Positions 42,500-50,395 of a stretch of DNA of 64,000 bases are shown one piece after another. The stretch comes from Bacillaceae bacterium SAS-127 (GTDB taxonomy: Bacteria > Bacillota > Bacilli > Bacillales > Domibacillaceae). Within the stretch, counting starts at the first letter, position 1. Each line of letters begins with the position of its first letter. The position numbers were made by a program, and so were the translations under genes. The stretch spans positions 1 through 64,000 of the forward strand of contig NKXN01000027.1 of assembly GCA_002261155.1 (NCBI GenBank), in the 5' to 3' direction. The notes under the pieces were generated by a model that saw only the letters and a program-made list of their open reading frames with translations, made no database searches and had not been told where the DNA came from.

Positions 42500-43696
42500 T
42501 TGGGTTATTACGATGATCACGGAAGAACGGGAAGAAATCAAAGCGGCCCTAAAAAAAGTGGTTACTTTCTAGCCAGTTTGGCTGGCATGATTGTAGGTGC
42601 CTTACTAGTTACTTTCGTTTTTTCGAACATGACTGATACTTTCGGACTGAATGAAAACAATCAAGAAACGACACAACCATCAACGAAAACGAAAAATGTT
42701 TCATTGGATGTCACGACGGATGTGACAAAAGCGGTGGATGAAGTGAAGAACGCCGTTGTTGGGATCACGAACATTCAATCCGGGAACTTTTGGGAAGGTG
42801 GAACAGCTCAACCCGCAGGAACAGGATCTGGCGTTATCTATAAAAAAGCGGGAGGCAAAGCTTTCATTGTGACAAATAATCACGTCGTGGAAGGGGCCGA
42901 AAAGTTAGAAGTATCTCTAGCTGACGGAACTAAAGTACCTGCAACGCTTAGCGGAAGTGATATTTGGACTGATTTAGCCGTCATCGAAATCGATGGCAAA
43001 AAAGTGAAAGACGTAGCTGAATTTGGCGATTCCGATGCATTAAAAATTGGTGAACCTGTCATGGCGATCGGAAACCCACTCGGTCTAGAGTTTTCCGGTT
43101 CAGTGACACAAGGAATTGTTTCCGGACTAGAACGTGCGATTCCGGTCGATATTAACGGAGATGGCATGATCGACTGGCAAGCAGAGGTACTACAAACAGA
43201 TGCAGCGATCAACCCAGGAAATAGTGGTGGTGCGCTCGTCAACATTTCTGGTCAAGTTGTCGGCATCAACTCGATGAAAATTGCTCAGCAAGCAGTTGAA
43301 GGTATCGGCTTATCGATCCCAATCAATTACGCAATGCCAATCATTGATAGCTTAGAGAAATACGGAAAAGTGAAACGTCCATCAATGGGTGTGCAACTGC
43401 GAAACGTTAACGAGATTCCAGCTTATCACCAACAACAAACATTAAAATTGCCTGAAGGTGTCACAGATGGTGCAATGATTGAACAAGTTCAGCCAAACAC
43501 GCCAGCATCGAAAGCTGGCTTGCAAGAGCTAGATGTGATTGTGAAACTAGACAACGAAGAAATCAATGATATTTTAGAACTTCGCAAATATATGTATACA
43601 CATAAAAAAGTGGGCGATAAGATGGAAGTAACCTTCTATCGAAATGGACAAAAGAAAAACGTCACTGTTGTACTGACGACAGAAGGAATTATGTAA
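42500..43696 (+). CDS. htrA: HtrA-like serine protease (YyxA/HtrC)
   Basis: 398 residues from TTG 42500 behind AAAGGGTGA. One membrane anchor (about 24-44), a Ser/Thr-rich linker, a trypsin-like domain with catalytic His (NNHVVEG), Asp (TDLAVIE) and Ser (NPGNSGGALV), and a C-terminal PDZ domain (about 285-390). A quality-control protease at the outer face of the membrane. Its place after walJ is conserved in Bacillus. An upstream GTG at 42491 would add three residues. Confidence 0.93.
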   Translation: MGYYDDHGRTGRNQSGPKKSGYFLASLAGMIVGALLVTFVFSNMTDTFGLNENNQETTQPSTKTKNVSLDVTTDVTKAVDEVKNAVVGITNIQSGNFWEGGTAQPAGTGSGVIYKKAGGKAFIVTNNHVVEGAEKLEVSLADGTKVPATLSGSDIWTDLAVIEIDGKKVKDVAEFGDSDALKIGEPVMAIGNPLGLEFSGSVTQGIVSGLERAIPVDINGDGMIDWQAEVLQTDAAINPGNSGGALVNISGQVVGINSMKIAQQAVEGIGLSIPINYAMPIIDSLEKYGKVKRPSMGVQLRNVNEIPAYHQQQTLKLPEGVTDGAMIEQVQPNTPASKAGLQELDVIVKLDNEEINDILELRKYMYTHKKVGDKMEVTFYRNGQKKNVTVVLTTEGIM

Positions 43697-43704
43697 ATAA
43701 AAGC

Positions 43705-43738
43705 ACGCAGAATCGCGAAAAGCTGTTCTGCGTTTCTT
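43705..43738 (+). terminator. htrA hairpin
   Basis: ACGCAGAA and TTCTGCGT form a perfect 8-bp stem followed by TTCTTTTC. It would reduce readthrough into the small downstream gene. Confidence 0.65.
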
Positions 43739-43765
43739 TTCGAAAACAAAAAGGAGCTGAACACC

Positions 43766-43924
43766 ATGATTTATTGCTGCAAAGAACATGCTGAACTCGC
43801 ATTAGATGTCATTGTCGATGAATACGAAACGTCACCAACGATCGAAAAACTAGACGACGACAAAAAGCTGTCCACAACCTGTGAATATTGTCAAAACAAC
43901 GCGGAATATGTAGTAGCAAACTAA
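43766..43924 (+). CDS. CxxH/CxxC small protein
   Basis: 52 residues, MIYCCKEHAELALDVIVDEYETS..., with a CKEH motif at 5-8 and CEYC near the end (about 39-42), the pattern of the small Firmicute CxxH/CxxC family usually found downstream of htrA and upstream of rlmH. The four ligands suggest a bound zinc ion. AAGGAGCTGA is well placed 5 nt before ATG. Function is unknown. Confidence 0.85.
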   Translation: MIYCCKEHAELALDVIVDEYETSPTIEKLDDDKKLSTTCEYCQNNAEYVVAN

Positions 43925-43940
43925 TATTCGCCCCACTATA

Positions 43941-44004
43941 TGTGGATAGTTATTGTGGATATGTGGATAACATCGTGTGGATTAGTTGTTAACATTGTGA
44001 ATAA
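43941..44004. other. DnaA-box cluster between htrA and the glycerophosphodiesterase gene
   Basis: Within 64 nt and all in one orientation: TGTGGATAG (43941), TGTGGATAT (43954), TGTGGATAA (43962), TGTGGATTA (43976) and TGTGAATAA (43996). One is a perfect DnaA box and the others differ by one base. Clusters like this away from oriC titrate DnaA in B. subtilis. Confidence 0.75.
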
Positions 44005-44011
44005 TTAGAAA

Positions 44012-44044
44012 AAAGCCGATTTCTAGTGGAGATCGGCTTTTTTT
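44012..44044 (+). terminator. Terminator for the htrA / CxxH region
   Basis: AAAGCCGAT and ATCGGCTTT form a 9-bp stem with an 11-nt loop, followed by TTTT. Confidence 0.85.
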
Positions 44045-44075
44045 AATTGAGAGGATCATGTCCCATAAAAAAACA

Positions 44076-44100
44076 GCCTTCCTCATCTTTCGAGGAAGGC
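44076..44100 (-). terminator. Glycerophosphodiesterase gene terminator
   Basis: On the minus strand GCCTTCCTC and GAGGAAGGC are perfect 9-bp arms around 7 nt, followed by TGTTTTTTTATG, just beyond the stop codon. Confidence 0.9.
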
Positions 44101-44109
44101 GCAAGTATC

Positions 44110-46413
44110 TTATTTCACTGTCACTTCAATTGGCTCTGCGACTAAGTGCCATTCTTTTCCGAGCATTGTGAAAGTGTGTTGTACGAATACATTTGTTTTA
44201 CCTGGTGCCAATGCTTGAATGGTGTTACCTTCGATGGAAACAATTTGCTGGTTGTCAGAGGCAAATAAGCTTGTTTCAATATTTTCTTTTTTCTCGGTGC
44301 GATAGTTAACGAAAGCTTTTGCTTGGATCGTTGCCATCGCTCCGACTTTTAAATTGCGTTTCTTAATCGGTGTCTCTAGACGAACGGGTGCGGCGCTGAG
44401 CCATTGCGTGTAATCAGTAATCGGGCCGATCATGCCGTTCATTAGTTGCTCCTCTAAAGCTTGCTCATTGCGGAACGTCCAATGTAGATTCGTTATGCCG
44501 CGCTGACGCATATATGTGATAAATTCTGGAGAAAGACTACCATAGCTTGAGTTGAGCGTCACATTCATTGTAGCGGCGTAATTTAACATTTTGCGAGCAT
44601 CTTTCACGCGACCTTCTGTTGTTCCTGGAACAGCCGCTGAGTATAAAAAGCCCGTGCCGATCGCTGGTTGTAGCTCATGTGATTTTTTTACGCTATCTAA
44701 GCTGAAGCTTTGAATCAATACTTGGTCAGCCATTCCTTCCTCTTCAATTTCTTGAAGCACTTGTTCCTCGATACCGCCTGCCTTTAATTCAACTAAAAGA
44801 ACGACATCTTTTCCTTTAAATGCTTGTAAATACTCGCGGAAGGAAGGTACTTTTTCGCCTGCGAACTCCGGACTAAATTTCACACCAGCATCAAGCTGAC
44901 GAATTTCTTCAAAAGTCATTTCCGCTACTTTTCCTTTGCCATTCGTCGTGCGATCGACTGTGTAATCATGCATAATCACTAAATGACCATCTTTGGTACG
45001 ATGAAGATCTGTTTCAATTAAGTCTGCGCCTAGCTCGTACGCTTTTTCGTAACCGGCCATCGTATTTTCAGGAGCGAGAGAAGGAATCCCACGATGAGCA
45101 GCAACGATTGGGCGTTGAACAAGTGTATTTTCAGGATATTGGCTAAATGCTGTTAAAACAGGTGCTGTATCTTGAGCGATAATCCCATCGACACCTGTAT
45201 GAATAAGAGCATGAGCATCCGCTTCTTGAGAACCAGCAATTCCCCATACAGAAACTGTTCGGCTATGCAGAGTATGCACAAGATCTGCTGTCAGTAATTT
45301 TTGTGGAATGATCGCTACTTTCGCATCGTTTTCGTGAATTTGTTGGATCAAATGATTGATATCATGCTTGTTCATCGACTGTTGATCATAAACGATGGCT
45401 CCCCTAGCCGTCGGAATCTCTGCTTTCACCTGCTTCACGAGTGCCGGATTAGCTGAAGCGATATGCACGTCTTGAATCGCTCGTTCTTTTAGCAAAGCAA
45501 CTAGTGGCTCAACCGTTCTCTCATCCTCTACTTGAATGACAGGAATCATCTTCCCTTGCATGTTCTCAAGCATCGTTTGAAGCGGCGTGCCGTTCACCAT
45601 TAACTGCTGATCAGTGTTCAGTATCATCGAAGAAATGCCTGTGCCAGCAAGTGAATCAACCGCTTGTGGCGTGGCATTAGAGGATAAAATCGTCGGCGCG
45701 TTCAAAATATTTGTTTCCGCTTCTTTCGGTAAAAAGGCACCAGACTGTGATAGCGGCGGTAATTCTGCCTCTTGAGAAGACACTCTTACATTGTCAAATT
45801 GCACCGTCGTTCCAGCTGCTTGAAAGCCGATATCGCCATTTGTAGACGCCGAAGCAGCATCCGTATCAATCACAAGCTGATCGTTGATGTATTGCTGCAC
45901 ACGATTGCCTTTGGCGACAATTTTCAAGCGATAGGTTTGATTAAAAGCAAATGGCTCCGAGTAAAACGTTTTATCATAGACTGCCCATTGATTGCGATCG
46001 TTACGAAAAGCAAATTCAACTCCATTTAATGCGGTTGTTCCACGACGAATCGCCATTTGATAATAAGGATAATCTTCGGATTGAATGCGGTACATAATAG
46101 AAGCCCAACGTGTGTCTTCAACAGCAGATAAAAACGTCATATCCGCTTCAATAACATAATCACCTGTTTCTTCAGCGAGCGGTACAACTACGCGTGCTGG
46201 TTGAGAGGTAGAGGGGGATGTTAACGTCAGTTTGCCGTTCTGTACAGAAGCTTGTCCTTGAACAACTTTCCAACCTGCCGGAAGTGATGATGAGGCATCA
46301 AAGTTCTCTTCTAACATAGTACTTGGTGCAGCTTCCGGGAAAATAGGGGCAGAACTAAATACCATCCCTGCGGCTAACATGAATGGAAGAGTTTTCGTTC
46401 TAATCTTTTTCAT
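44110..46413 (-). CDS. Secreted glycerophosphodiester phosphodiesterase with lectin-like N-terminal domain
   Basis: 767 residues. A Sec signal peptide (MKKIRTKTLPFMLAAGMVFSS, cleavage near APIFPEAA), a concanavalin-like jelly-roll domain (about 30-215; FDNVRVSS at its end), a degenerate TIM-barrel GDPD-like part (about 230-430) without the catalytic His-Arg-Gly, then a complete GDPD domain (VAAHRGIPSLAPENT, ETDLHRTKDGHLVIMHD; about 440-670) and a small beta-rich C-terminal domain. It should release glycerol-3-phosphate from phosphodiesters or teichoic acid outside the cell. I use ATG 46413, preceded by GAGGAGGAATAA. Pho-box-like repeats lie upstream. Confidence 0.88.
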   Translation of the reverse strand: MKKIRTKTLPFMLAAGMVFSSAPIFPEAAPSTMLEENFDASSSLPAGWKVVQGQASVQNGKLTLTSPSTSQPARVVVPLAEETGDYVIEADMTFLSAVEDTRWASIMYRIQSEDYPYYQMAIRRGTTALNGVEFAFRNDRNQWAVYDKTFYSEPFAFNQTYRLKIVAKGNRVQQYINDQLVIDTDAASASTNGDIGFQAAGTTVQFDNVRVSSQEAELPPLSQSGAFLPKEAETNILNAPTILSSNATPQAVDSLAGTGISSMILNTDQQLMVNGTPLQTMLENMQGKMIPVIQVEDERTVEPLVALLKERAIQDVHIASANPALVKQVKAEIPTARGAIVYDQQSMNKHDINHLIQQIHENDAKVAIIPQKLLTADLVHTLHSRTVSVWGIAGSQEADAHALIHTGVDGIIAQDTAPVLTAFSQYPENTLVQRPIVAAHRGIPSLAPENTMAGYEKAYELGADLIETDLHRTKDGHLVIMHDYTVDRTTNGKGKVAEMTFEEIRQLDAGVKFSPEFAGEKVPSFREYLQAFKGKDVVLLVELKAGGIEEQVLQEIEEEGMADQVLIQSFSLDSVKKSHELQPAIGTGFLYSAAVPGTTEGRVKDARKMLNYAATMNVTLNSSYGSLSPEFITYMRQRGITNLHWTFRNEQALEEQLMNGMIGPITDYTQWLSAAPVRLETPIKKRNLKVGAMATIQAKAFVNYRTEKKENIETSLFASDNQQIVSIEGNTIQALAPGKTNVFVQHTFTMLGKEWHLVAEPIEVTVK

Positions 46414-46466
46414 TTGTTTATTCCTCCTCAAATGGTGAATTCTTCTTCTTTATTTTTTCAAGGGAA

Positions 46467-46494
46467 TGTAAAGAGGATATTAACCACATTTTAA
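46467..46494 (-). promoter_or_regulatory. Candidate PhoP boxes before the glycerophosphodiesterase gene
   Basis: On the minus strand TTAAAA-N5-TTAATA-N5-TTTACA: three hexamers at exact 11-bp spacing that follow the PhoP box pattern TT(A/T/C)A(C/T)A. They end about 54 nt before the start codon. Phosphate-starvation control would fit a secreted phosphodiesterase. The surrounding sequence is AT-rich, so chance is possible. Confidence 0.45.
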
Positions 46495-46627
46495 TTTTAA
46501 GAGGAGGAAGCGAATTAACTTCTTTTTACCCACAGACATCAGGCAGATCGTTGCGGAAAAAAGAAAGCAGATGGAAAAAATAGAAGCCAGTTGTAACAGT
46601 ATGTTATGATAATCTAAAATAACTAAC

Positions 46628-46689
46628 AGTGGATAAATAAAGAAAAAACAGATAACTTCTGTTGATATGTGGATAACTTCTGTGGATAT
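46628..46689. other. DnaA boxes upstream of rlmH
   Basis: AGTGGATAA (46628), TGTGGATAA (46668) and TGTGGATAT (46681), all in the same orientation, within the gap before rlmH. One is perfect; the others have one mismatch. Confidence 0.65.
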
Positions 46690-46725
46690 CCTGTTTGTAA
46701 ATTGTTTGTAAAGAGAGGGAAACCT

Positions 46726-47205
46726 GTGAATATCTCAATTATTACAGTTGGAAAATTAAAAGAAAAATATTTAAAGCAAGGAATCGACGAATACACGAAG
46801 CGCCTTTCTGCCTACGCCAAAATCGAAATCATCGAAGTCGCTGACGAAAAAGCGCCAGAAGAACTAAGCCCAACCGAAATGGAACAAGTCAAAAACAAAG
46901 AAGGCGAACGCATCCTCGCCAAAATCAGCCCAGACGCCCACGTCATCGCCCTCGCCATCGAAGGCAAAATGAAAACATCCGAAGAACTAGCGAAACAACT
47001 TGACCAACTCGCGACCTACGGCAAGAGCAAAATCGCTTTTGTGATTGGCGGATCGCTAGGGTTAGGAAAGGACGTTATGCAGCGAGCGAATGATACACTT
47101 TCTTTTTCAAAGATGACGTTTCCTCATCAGTTGATGCGGTTAGTCTTGGTAGAGCAGGTTTATCGGAGTTTTCGGATTAATCGGGGGGAACCGTATCATA
47201 AGTAA
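46726..47205 (+). CDS. rlmH: 23S rRNA (pseudouridine(1915)-N3)-methyltransferase RlmH
   Basis: 159 residues from GTG 46726 ([15 protein letters not shown]), preceded by AGAGAGGGA. A SPOUT-fold methyltransferase with [10 protein letters not shown] and the C-terminal [11 protein letters not shown]. It methylates pseudouridine 1915 in helix 69. This is the orfX locus that SCC elements use as attachment site in staphylococci. Bases 46795-47030 use C-ending codons far more than the rest of the gene (GCC, ATC, CTC, GTC). Confidence 0.96.
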   Translation: MNISIITVGKLKEKYLKQGIDEYTKRLSAYAKIEIIEVADEKAPEELSPTEMEQVKNKEGERILAKISPDAHVIALAIEGKMKTSEELAKQLDQLATYGKSKIAFVIGGSLGLGKDVMQRANDTLSFSKMTFPHQLMRLVLVEQVYRSFRINRGEPYHK

Positions 47206-47213
47206 GTGCGGTT
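47193..47213 (+). other. SCC-attB-like sequence at the rlmH 3' end
   Basis: TATCATAAGTAAGTGCGGTT covers the last codons and stop of rlmH and resembles the staphylococcal SCC core (TATCAYAARTGATGCGGTT). Part of the likeness comes from the conserved C-terminal Tyr-His-Lys; the GCGGTT beyond the stop does not. No ccr recombinase gene is in the window. Confidence 0.4.
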
Positions 47214-47355
47214 CATAGGGGTTTCTGAACTAATAACTTAAAACTTCTTAAGAAATTTTTAAAGAAGATAAACCATTATGTGGGTAAATGGTAATATTTT
47301 TTATATAATATCATTTGGATAAATAATTGTTAATGCATCGAAGGGAGAACTAAAT

Positions 47356-47676
47356 ATGGCAAAGGTAACTAAAGTTAATCATCCAATAATTTCAAGTTAT
47401 TTGGAGGATTTCGCTAAAAATTATGGAATATCTAAAACCAAAGCAAAGGATGAACATGCTTTATTCGAAAGATTTATTAACGAGTTAATTCTTAAAGTAT
47501 ATGGTAACGATGTTAATGCAAATTTTGAAAGTATGGAGACGGGAACTGCATTCGGTGTTGATGGTGTAGCGATTTTTGTAAATGATAAGTTGATTGAAAG
47601 TGAAGAGGATTTTGATTATATTTGCAAAAATGCAAAAAAATTGATGTTAATTTTATATTCACTCAAGCTAAAGTAA
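47356..47676 (+). CDS. AIPR gene, frame 1 (N-terminal piece)
   Basis: 106 residues, MAKVTKVNHPIISSYLEDF..., of which the first ~95 belong to the AIPR N-terminal region (helical, then AFGVDGVAIFVND, the start of a nuclease-like sheet). The last ~11 residues after the A7 run are out of frame. This piece has the ribosome site for the whole locus. Confidence 0.6.
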   Translation: MAKVTKVNHPIISSYLEDFAKNYGISKTKAKDEHALFERFINELILKVYGNDVNANFESMETGTAFGVDGVAIFVNDKLIESEEDFDYICKNAKKLMLILYSLKLK

Positions 47677-48164
47677 GTAAAGATTTTGATAGAACTCAAG
47701 TTCAAGATTTTTTTATGGGTGTACTAAGATTCTTTAACTTAGAAAAATGTGAAATTAAGGAACTAAAGGATCAGTGGGAAATCAGTAAATATATCTATAG
47801 TAAAAGTAATAAATTCAAGGAATTACCAAGTGTGGATTTATACTTTGCTACTTTGTCAACTAAAGATTTAGATTTTAAAGATATACATATGAAATCAACC
47901 TTAGATAAAGGGAAACAAGATTTAATTAATAAAGTCATGTTTAATGATCAAAGAATCAACTTCAAACCTTTAGGTTTAAAAAAAATAATGGAACTTTATA
48001 GAAAGTTGGATAGTAATCTCGAAATAAAATTTAATTTGGATAAACAGCCCGTCCCCTATCCAATTGATCCTACAAAAAAGGTGTCTTCTGGATATTATGG
48101 TTTAATCAGATTGGAAAGTCTATTTGATATTTTAACAGATGAAATAGATGGAGAAAAAAATTGA
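47622..48164 (+). CDS. AIPR gene, frame 2 (middle piece)
   Basis: 180 residues if read from TTG 47622. Useful sequence begins at KKIDVNFIFTQAKVSKDFDRTQVQDFF, where the QAK motif resembles a PD-(D/E)XK-type active site (the aspartate in GVDGV from frame 1 would precede it). It has no ribosome site of its own. It ends GEKN at the second A7 run, overlapping frame 3 by 4 nt. Confidence 0.5.
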   Translation: MQKCKKIDVNFIFTQAKVSKDFDRTQVQDFFMGVLRFFNLEKCEIKELKDQWEISKYIYSKSNKFKELPSVDLYFATLSTKDLDFKDIHMKSTLDKGKQDLINKVMFNDQRINFKPLGLKKIMELYRKLDSNLEIKFNLDKQPVPYPIDPTKKVSSGYYGLIRLESLFDILTDEIDGEKN

Positions 48165-49165
48165 AAAAAGGAATTTTTGAAGATAATATCAGGGATTATC
48201 TAGGTAGTGATGAAAATATTGATGTGAATTCTAATATGTCAAGGGAAATTACAGGAAGTAACGCGCATCTTTTTGGTTTGTTAAATAATGGTATTACAAT
48301 TATTGCTGACGATGTTAGTATAGTAACTACTGAGGCCACTTTAACAAACTATCAAATTGTTAATGGGTGTCAAACAAGTAATGTATTATTCGAGTCTCGA
48401 GAAAATATTAAAGCTGAAAATATATATATTCCTATTAGATTAATTGGTACAACAGATGAGGAAACAAAACATGCAATTATTAAGGCTACCAATAGTCAAA
48501 CTTCCCTTAAGCCTGAACAACTTGCTGCATTAAAGGTAGAACAAAAAGATATTGAGGAATACTACAAGGTAAAGCGAAGCAGAAATAGATTTGATTTATA
48601 CTATGAGCGGAGAACGGAGCAATATAGGAATGAAGAGATACAAAAAATAAAAATTATAAATATTCCTTTTCAAATTAAAGCTACTTCAGCCATGTTTTTA
48701 GATTTACCACACGAGGTATCTGGCCAATACGGTAAAGTTGAAAAGTCAACAAGAGGTAAATTATTTCAAAGTTCTGATTATTTAAATGTTTATTATGTGA
48801 GTGGTTTAGCATGGTATAGAGTAGATGCATTTATAAGAAATACAGAAGAAGGCAAGATATTTAGAAGAGCAAGGTGGCATATAATGATGCTTTTTAAATA
48901 CTTAATCGAACCTCGATATCATGAGAACACTGATTTAGAAATTGATAAAGAAGCTGAGTCGGTTTCTAATAAAATGGAAAATGTTTTATTAGATGATAAA
49001 CAATCAAGTCAACTAATAGAAAAAGCAGTAAATACAATAAAAGATTATCTAACTGAAAATGGAATGTCTAATATTTCCGAAGATAGAAAGTTATTCGAAC
49101 GTAAAGAAACAACAGATGGCTTAAAAAATTTTTTAGGAAAATTAAATGCTACAGCTACAATATAG
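48161..49165 (+). CDS. AIPR gene, frame 3 (core AIPR domain)
   Basis: 334 residues from TTG 48161. It holds most of the AIPR domain: FEDNIRDYLGSDENIDVN, LLNNGITIIADDVSI, QIVNGCQTSNVLFE and ATNSQTSLKPEQLAALK. The rest is helical and lysine-rich. No good ribosome site lies before TTG, so it is more likely the continuation of the broken gene than an independent one. Confidence 0.6.
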   Translation: MKKGIFEDNIRDYLGSDENIDVNSNMSREITGSNAHLFGLLNNGITIIADDVSIVTTEATLTNYQIVNGCQTSNVLFESRENIKAENIYIPIRLIGTTDEETKHAIIKATNSQTSLKPEQLAALKVEQKDIEEYYKVKRSRNRFDLYYERRTEQYRNEEIQKIKIINIPFQIKATSAMFLDLPHEVSGQYGKVEKSTRGKLFQSSDYLNVYYVSGLAWYRVDAFIRNTEEGKIFRRARWHIMMLFKYLIEPRYHENTDLEIDKEAESVSNKMENVLLDDKQSSQLIEKAVNTIKDYLTENGMSNISEDRKLFERKETTDGLKNFLGKLNATATI

Positions 49166-49434
49166 CGGTCTGTCTCTAGAAAAAAACTAGGACTATAGAA
49201 AAGATGAAGAGCTGGTATAAAAAAGGTAATGAGTTTTCATACCATTTATTCACATATTGGATAAGGTCCCTAATTCAGAAATCTATTTTTCTAAACCTTT
49301 AGTTCACGCGTGTTGGTTATGTATAATCTTCTATAAAAAGACGACAAAAAGGACCCCTTATTATTATTTTGATCATGACGGGAGAAACCTGTCTTAATTT
49401 GGTTAATCAACACAGTGATGTTTTTAAAAAGCAC

Positions 49435-49475
49435 CACCTAGAACGTTGAGCAAATAGCGTTCTAGGTGTTTTTTA
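49435..49475. terminator. Terminator after the AIPR locus
   Basis: CACCTAGAACG and CGTTCTAGGTG are perfect 11-bp arms around 12 nt, followed by TTTTTT. The rest of 49166-49584 has no gene I can support; a short open frame ending just before the hairpin (about 49372-49449) may be a remnant of a lost gene. Confidence 0.8.
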
Positions 49476-49584
49476 ATGAATCGTCTACTTGAATGCAATT
49501 ATTTAGTTCAGAAGAGTAGTCGCTAGATAGGCTTTTATTGTTAATATCATCAATAATGCCAAACTCATGTACTAAAGGCTTCTA

Positions 49585-49992
49585 TCATTCCTCTAATTGC
49601 AAAATCACCTTCGTAAAATCCTTGAAATCATCAATATGCTTTTCTAAAATCGCCTCTAAAATATCAAGTTTTAATGCTTGGTAATCGTGTACAGCAATAT
49701 TTCGGAATCCGACCATATTCATCAATGTCTTTGCTAAATTGGCTTCGATTAATCCAGCCTCTTGTAATAGTTTAAATGCTTCACGACTTGCTTTTGGCAC
49801 CCCAAGCTTGCGTTCGCTGACGATATGCATGGCTAAATCGATACTTGCCTCACAAGCACGTTGAATATTTAAAATGATGCTGTCCTGTTTTGTGAAGTCG
49901 GTTAAGTTTGCAGGGTTCCCCTCGTATACTTCGTGAACCCGTTTAACGCAGCGTTCAATTATCATTGCTTTATTCAAAATGACATCATTCAT
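49585..49992 (-). CDS. hepT: HepT-like HEPN ribonuclease toxin
   Basis: 135 residues from ATG 49992, preceded by GAGGAAGTG. A helical HEPN protein with the RNase motif R-x4-H-x-Y: Arg97, His102, Tyr104 in FRNIAVHDY. In studied HepT-MntA systems the toxin is a tRNA-cleaving RNase and the tyrosine of this motif is adenylylated by MntA to silence it; Tyr104 is present here. It overlaps mntA by 8 nt. The motif is intact, so the toxin may be active. Confidence 0.88.
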   Translation of the reverse strand: MNDVILNKAMIIERCVKRVHEVYEGNPANLTDFTKQDSIILNIQRACEASIDLAMHIVSERKLGVPKASREAFKLLQEAGLIEANLAKTLMNMVGFRNIAVHDYQALKLDILEAILEKHIDDFKDFTKVILQLEE

Positions 49993-50395
49993 CGCCGAAT
50001 ACACTTCCTCTTTCTTTAATTGCCTCAATAATGGGGGCTCGCTGCTCACTTAACGTCGCATACATACTATAAGCACGCATTTTTTGGCGTGTAAATTCGT
50101 TTTCATCTTGAATATAAATTGGTTTACCTTGTTCAAAGATTTGCATTGTAAATACGGTGTCGATTTGTTTAATATCGACTAAATCGACTTCTCGATTGAC
50201 AATTGCTGCAAGCTCGGAAGCGAGTATAAAACGTTCATAAGATGATAGCTGCGTGTCGCTGAAATAAGCAAGATCAATATCACTTTCATCATGTGTCATA
50301 CCTTTAGCAAATGAACCAAATAGTATGATGAAAGCTGGATTTGTCTTTTGAATGATTTTATCCAATAATTTTTTTTGCGTTTCGTCTGTTAGCAT
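49985..50395 (-). CDS. mntA: MntA-like minimal nucleotidyltransferase antitoxin
   Basis: 136 residues from ATG 50395. The nucleotidyltransferase motif GSFAKGMTHDESDIDL (about 27-42) keeps the two catalytic aspartates (Asp39, Asp41) and a third acidic residue is in EVDLVDI. It should transfer AMP to HepT and so neutralise it. Gene order here is antitoxin first, with 8-nt overlap. An in-frame start four codons upstream is possible, but AAAGGATGGTG suits 50395. Confidence 0.88.
   Translation of the reverse strand: MLTDETQKKLLDKIIQKTNPAFIILFGSFAKGMTHDESDIDLAYFSDTQLSSYERFILASELAAIVNREVDLVDIKQIDTVFTMQIFEQGKPIYIQDENEFTRQKMRAYSMYATLSEQRAPIIEAIKERGSVFGDE

Larger units (their letters stand above)
47356..49165 (+). 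pseudogene. AIPR-family (abortive phage resistance) gene, split by two frameshifts
   Basis: Three overlapping reading frames together encode a protein of about 603 residues with the AIPR pattern: VNFIFTQAKVSKDFD, EDNIRDYLG, LLNNGITIIADD, YQIVNGCQTSN and IKATNSQTSLKPEQL. The frame changes at two A7 runs (47634-47640 and 48150-48156). In both places one extra A, or a -1 slip, restores the reading frame exactly. AIPR proteins occur in phage-defence loci, often beside Z1 helicase or PD-(D/E)XK genes; none is here. GAAGGGAG precedes the ATG. The region is far more AT-rich than its neighbours, a sign of transfer. It could be decayed, expressed by slippage, or hit by assembly error. Confidence 0.8.

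Noticed and set aside
49166-49434. Possible remnant of a gene or element ahead of the AIPR terminator
   Set aside because: A short frame ends at 49449, but I cannot match it to any family, so I did not list it as a pseudogene.
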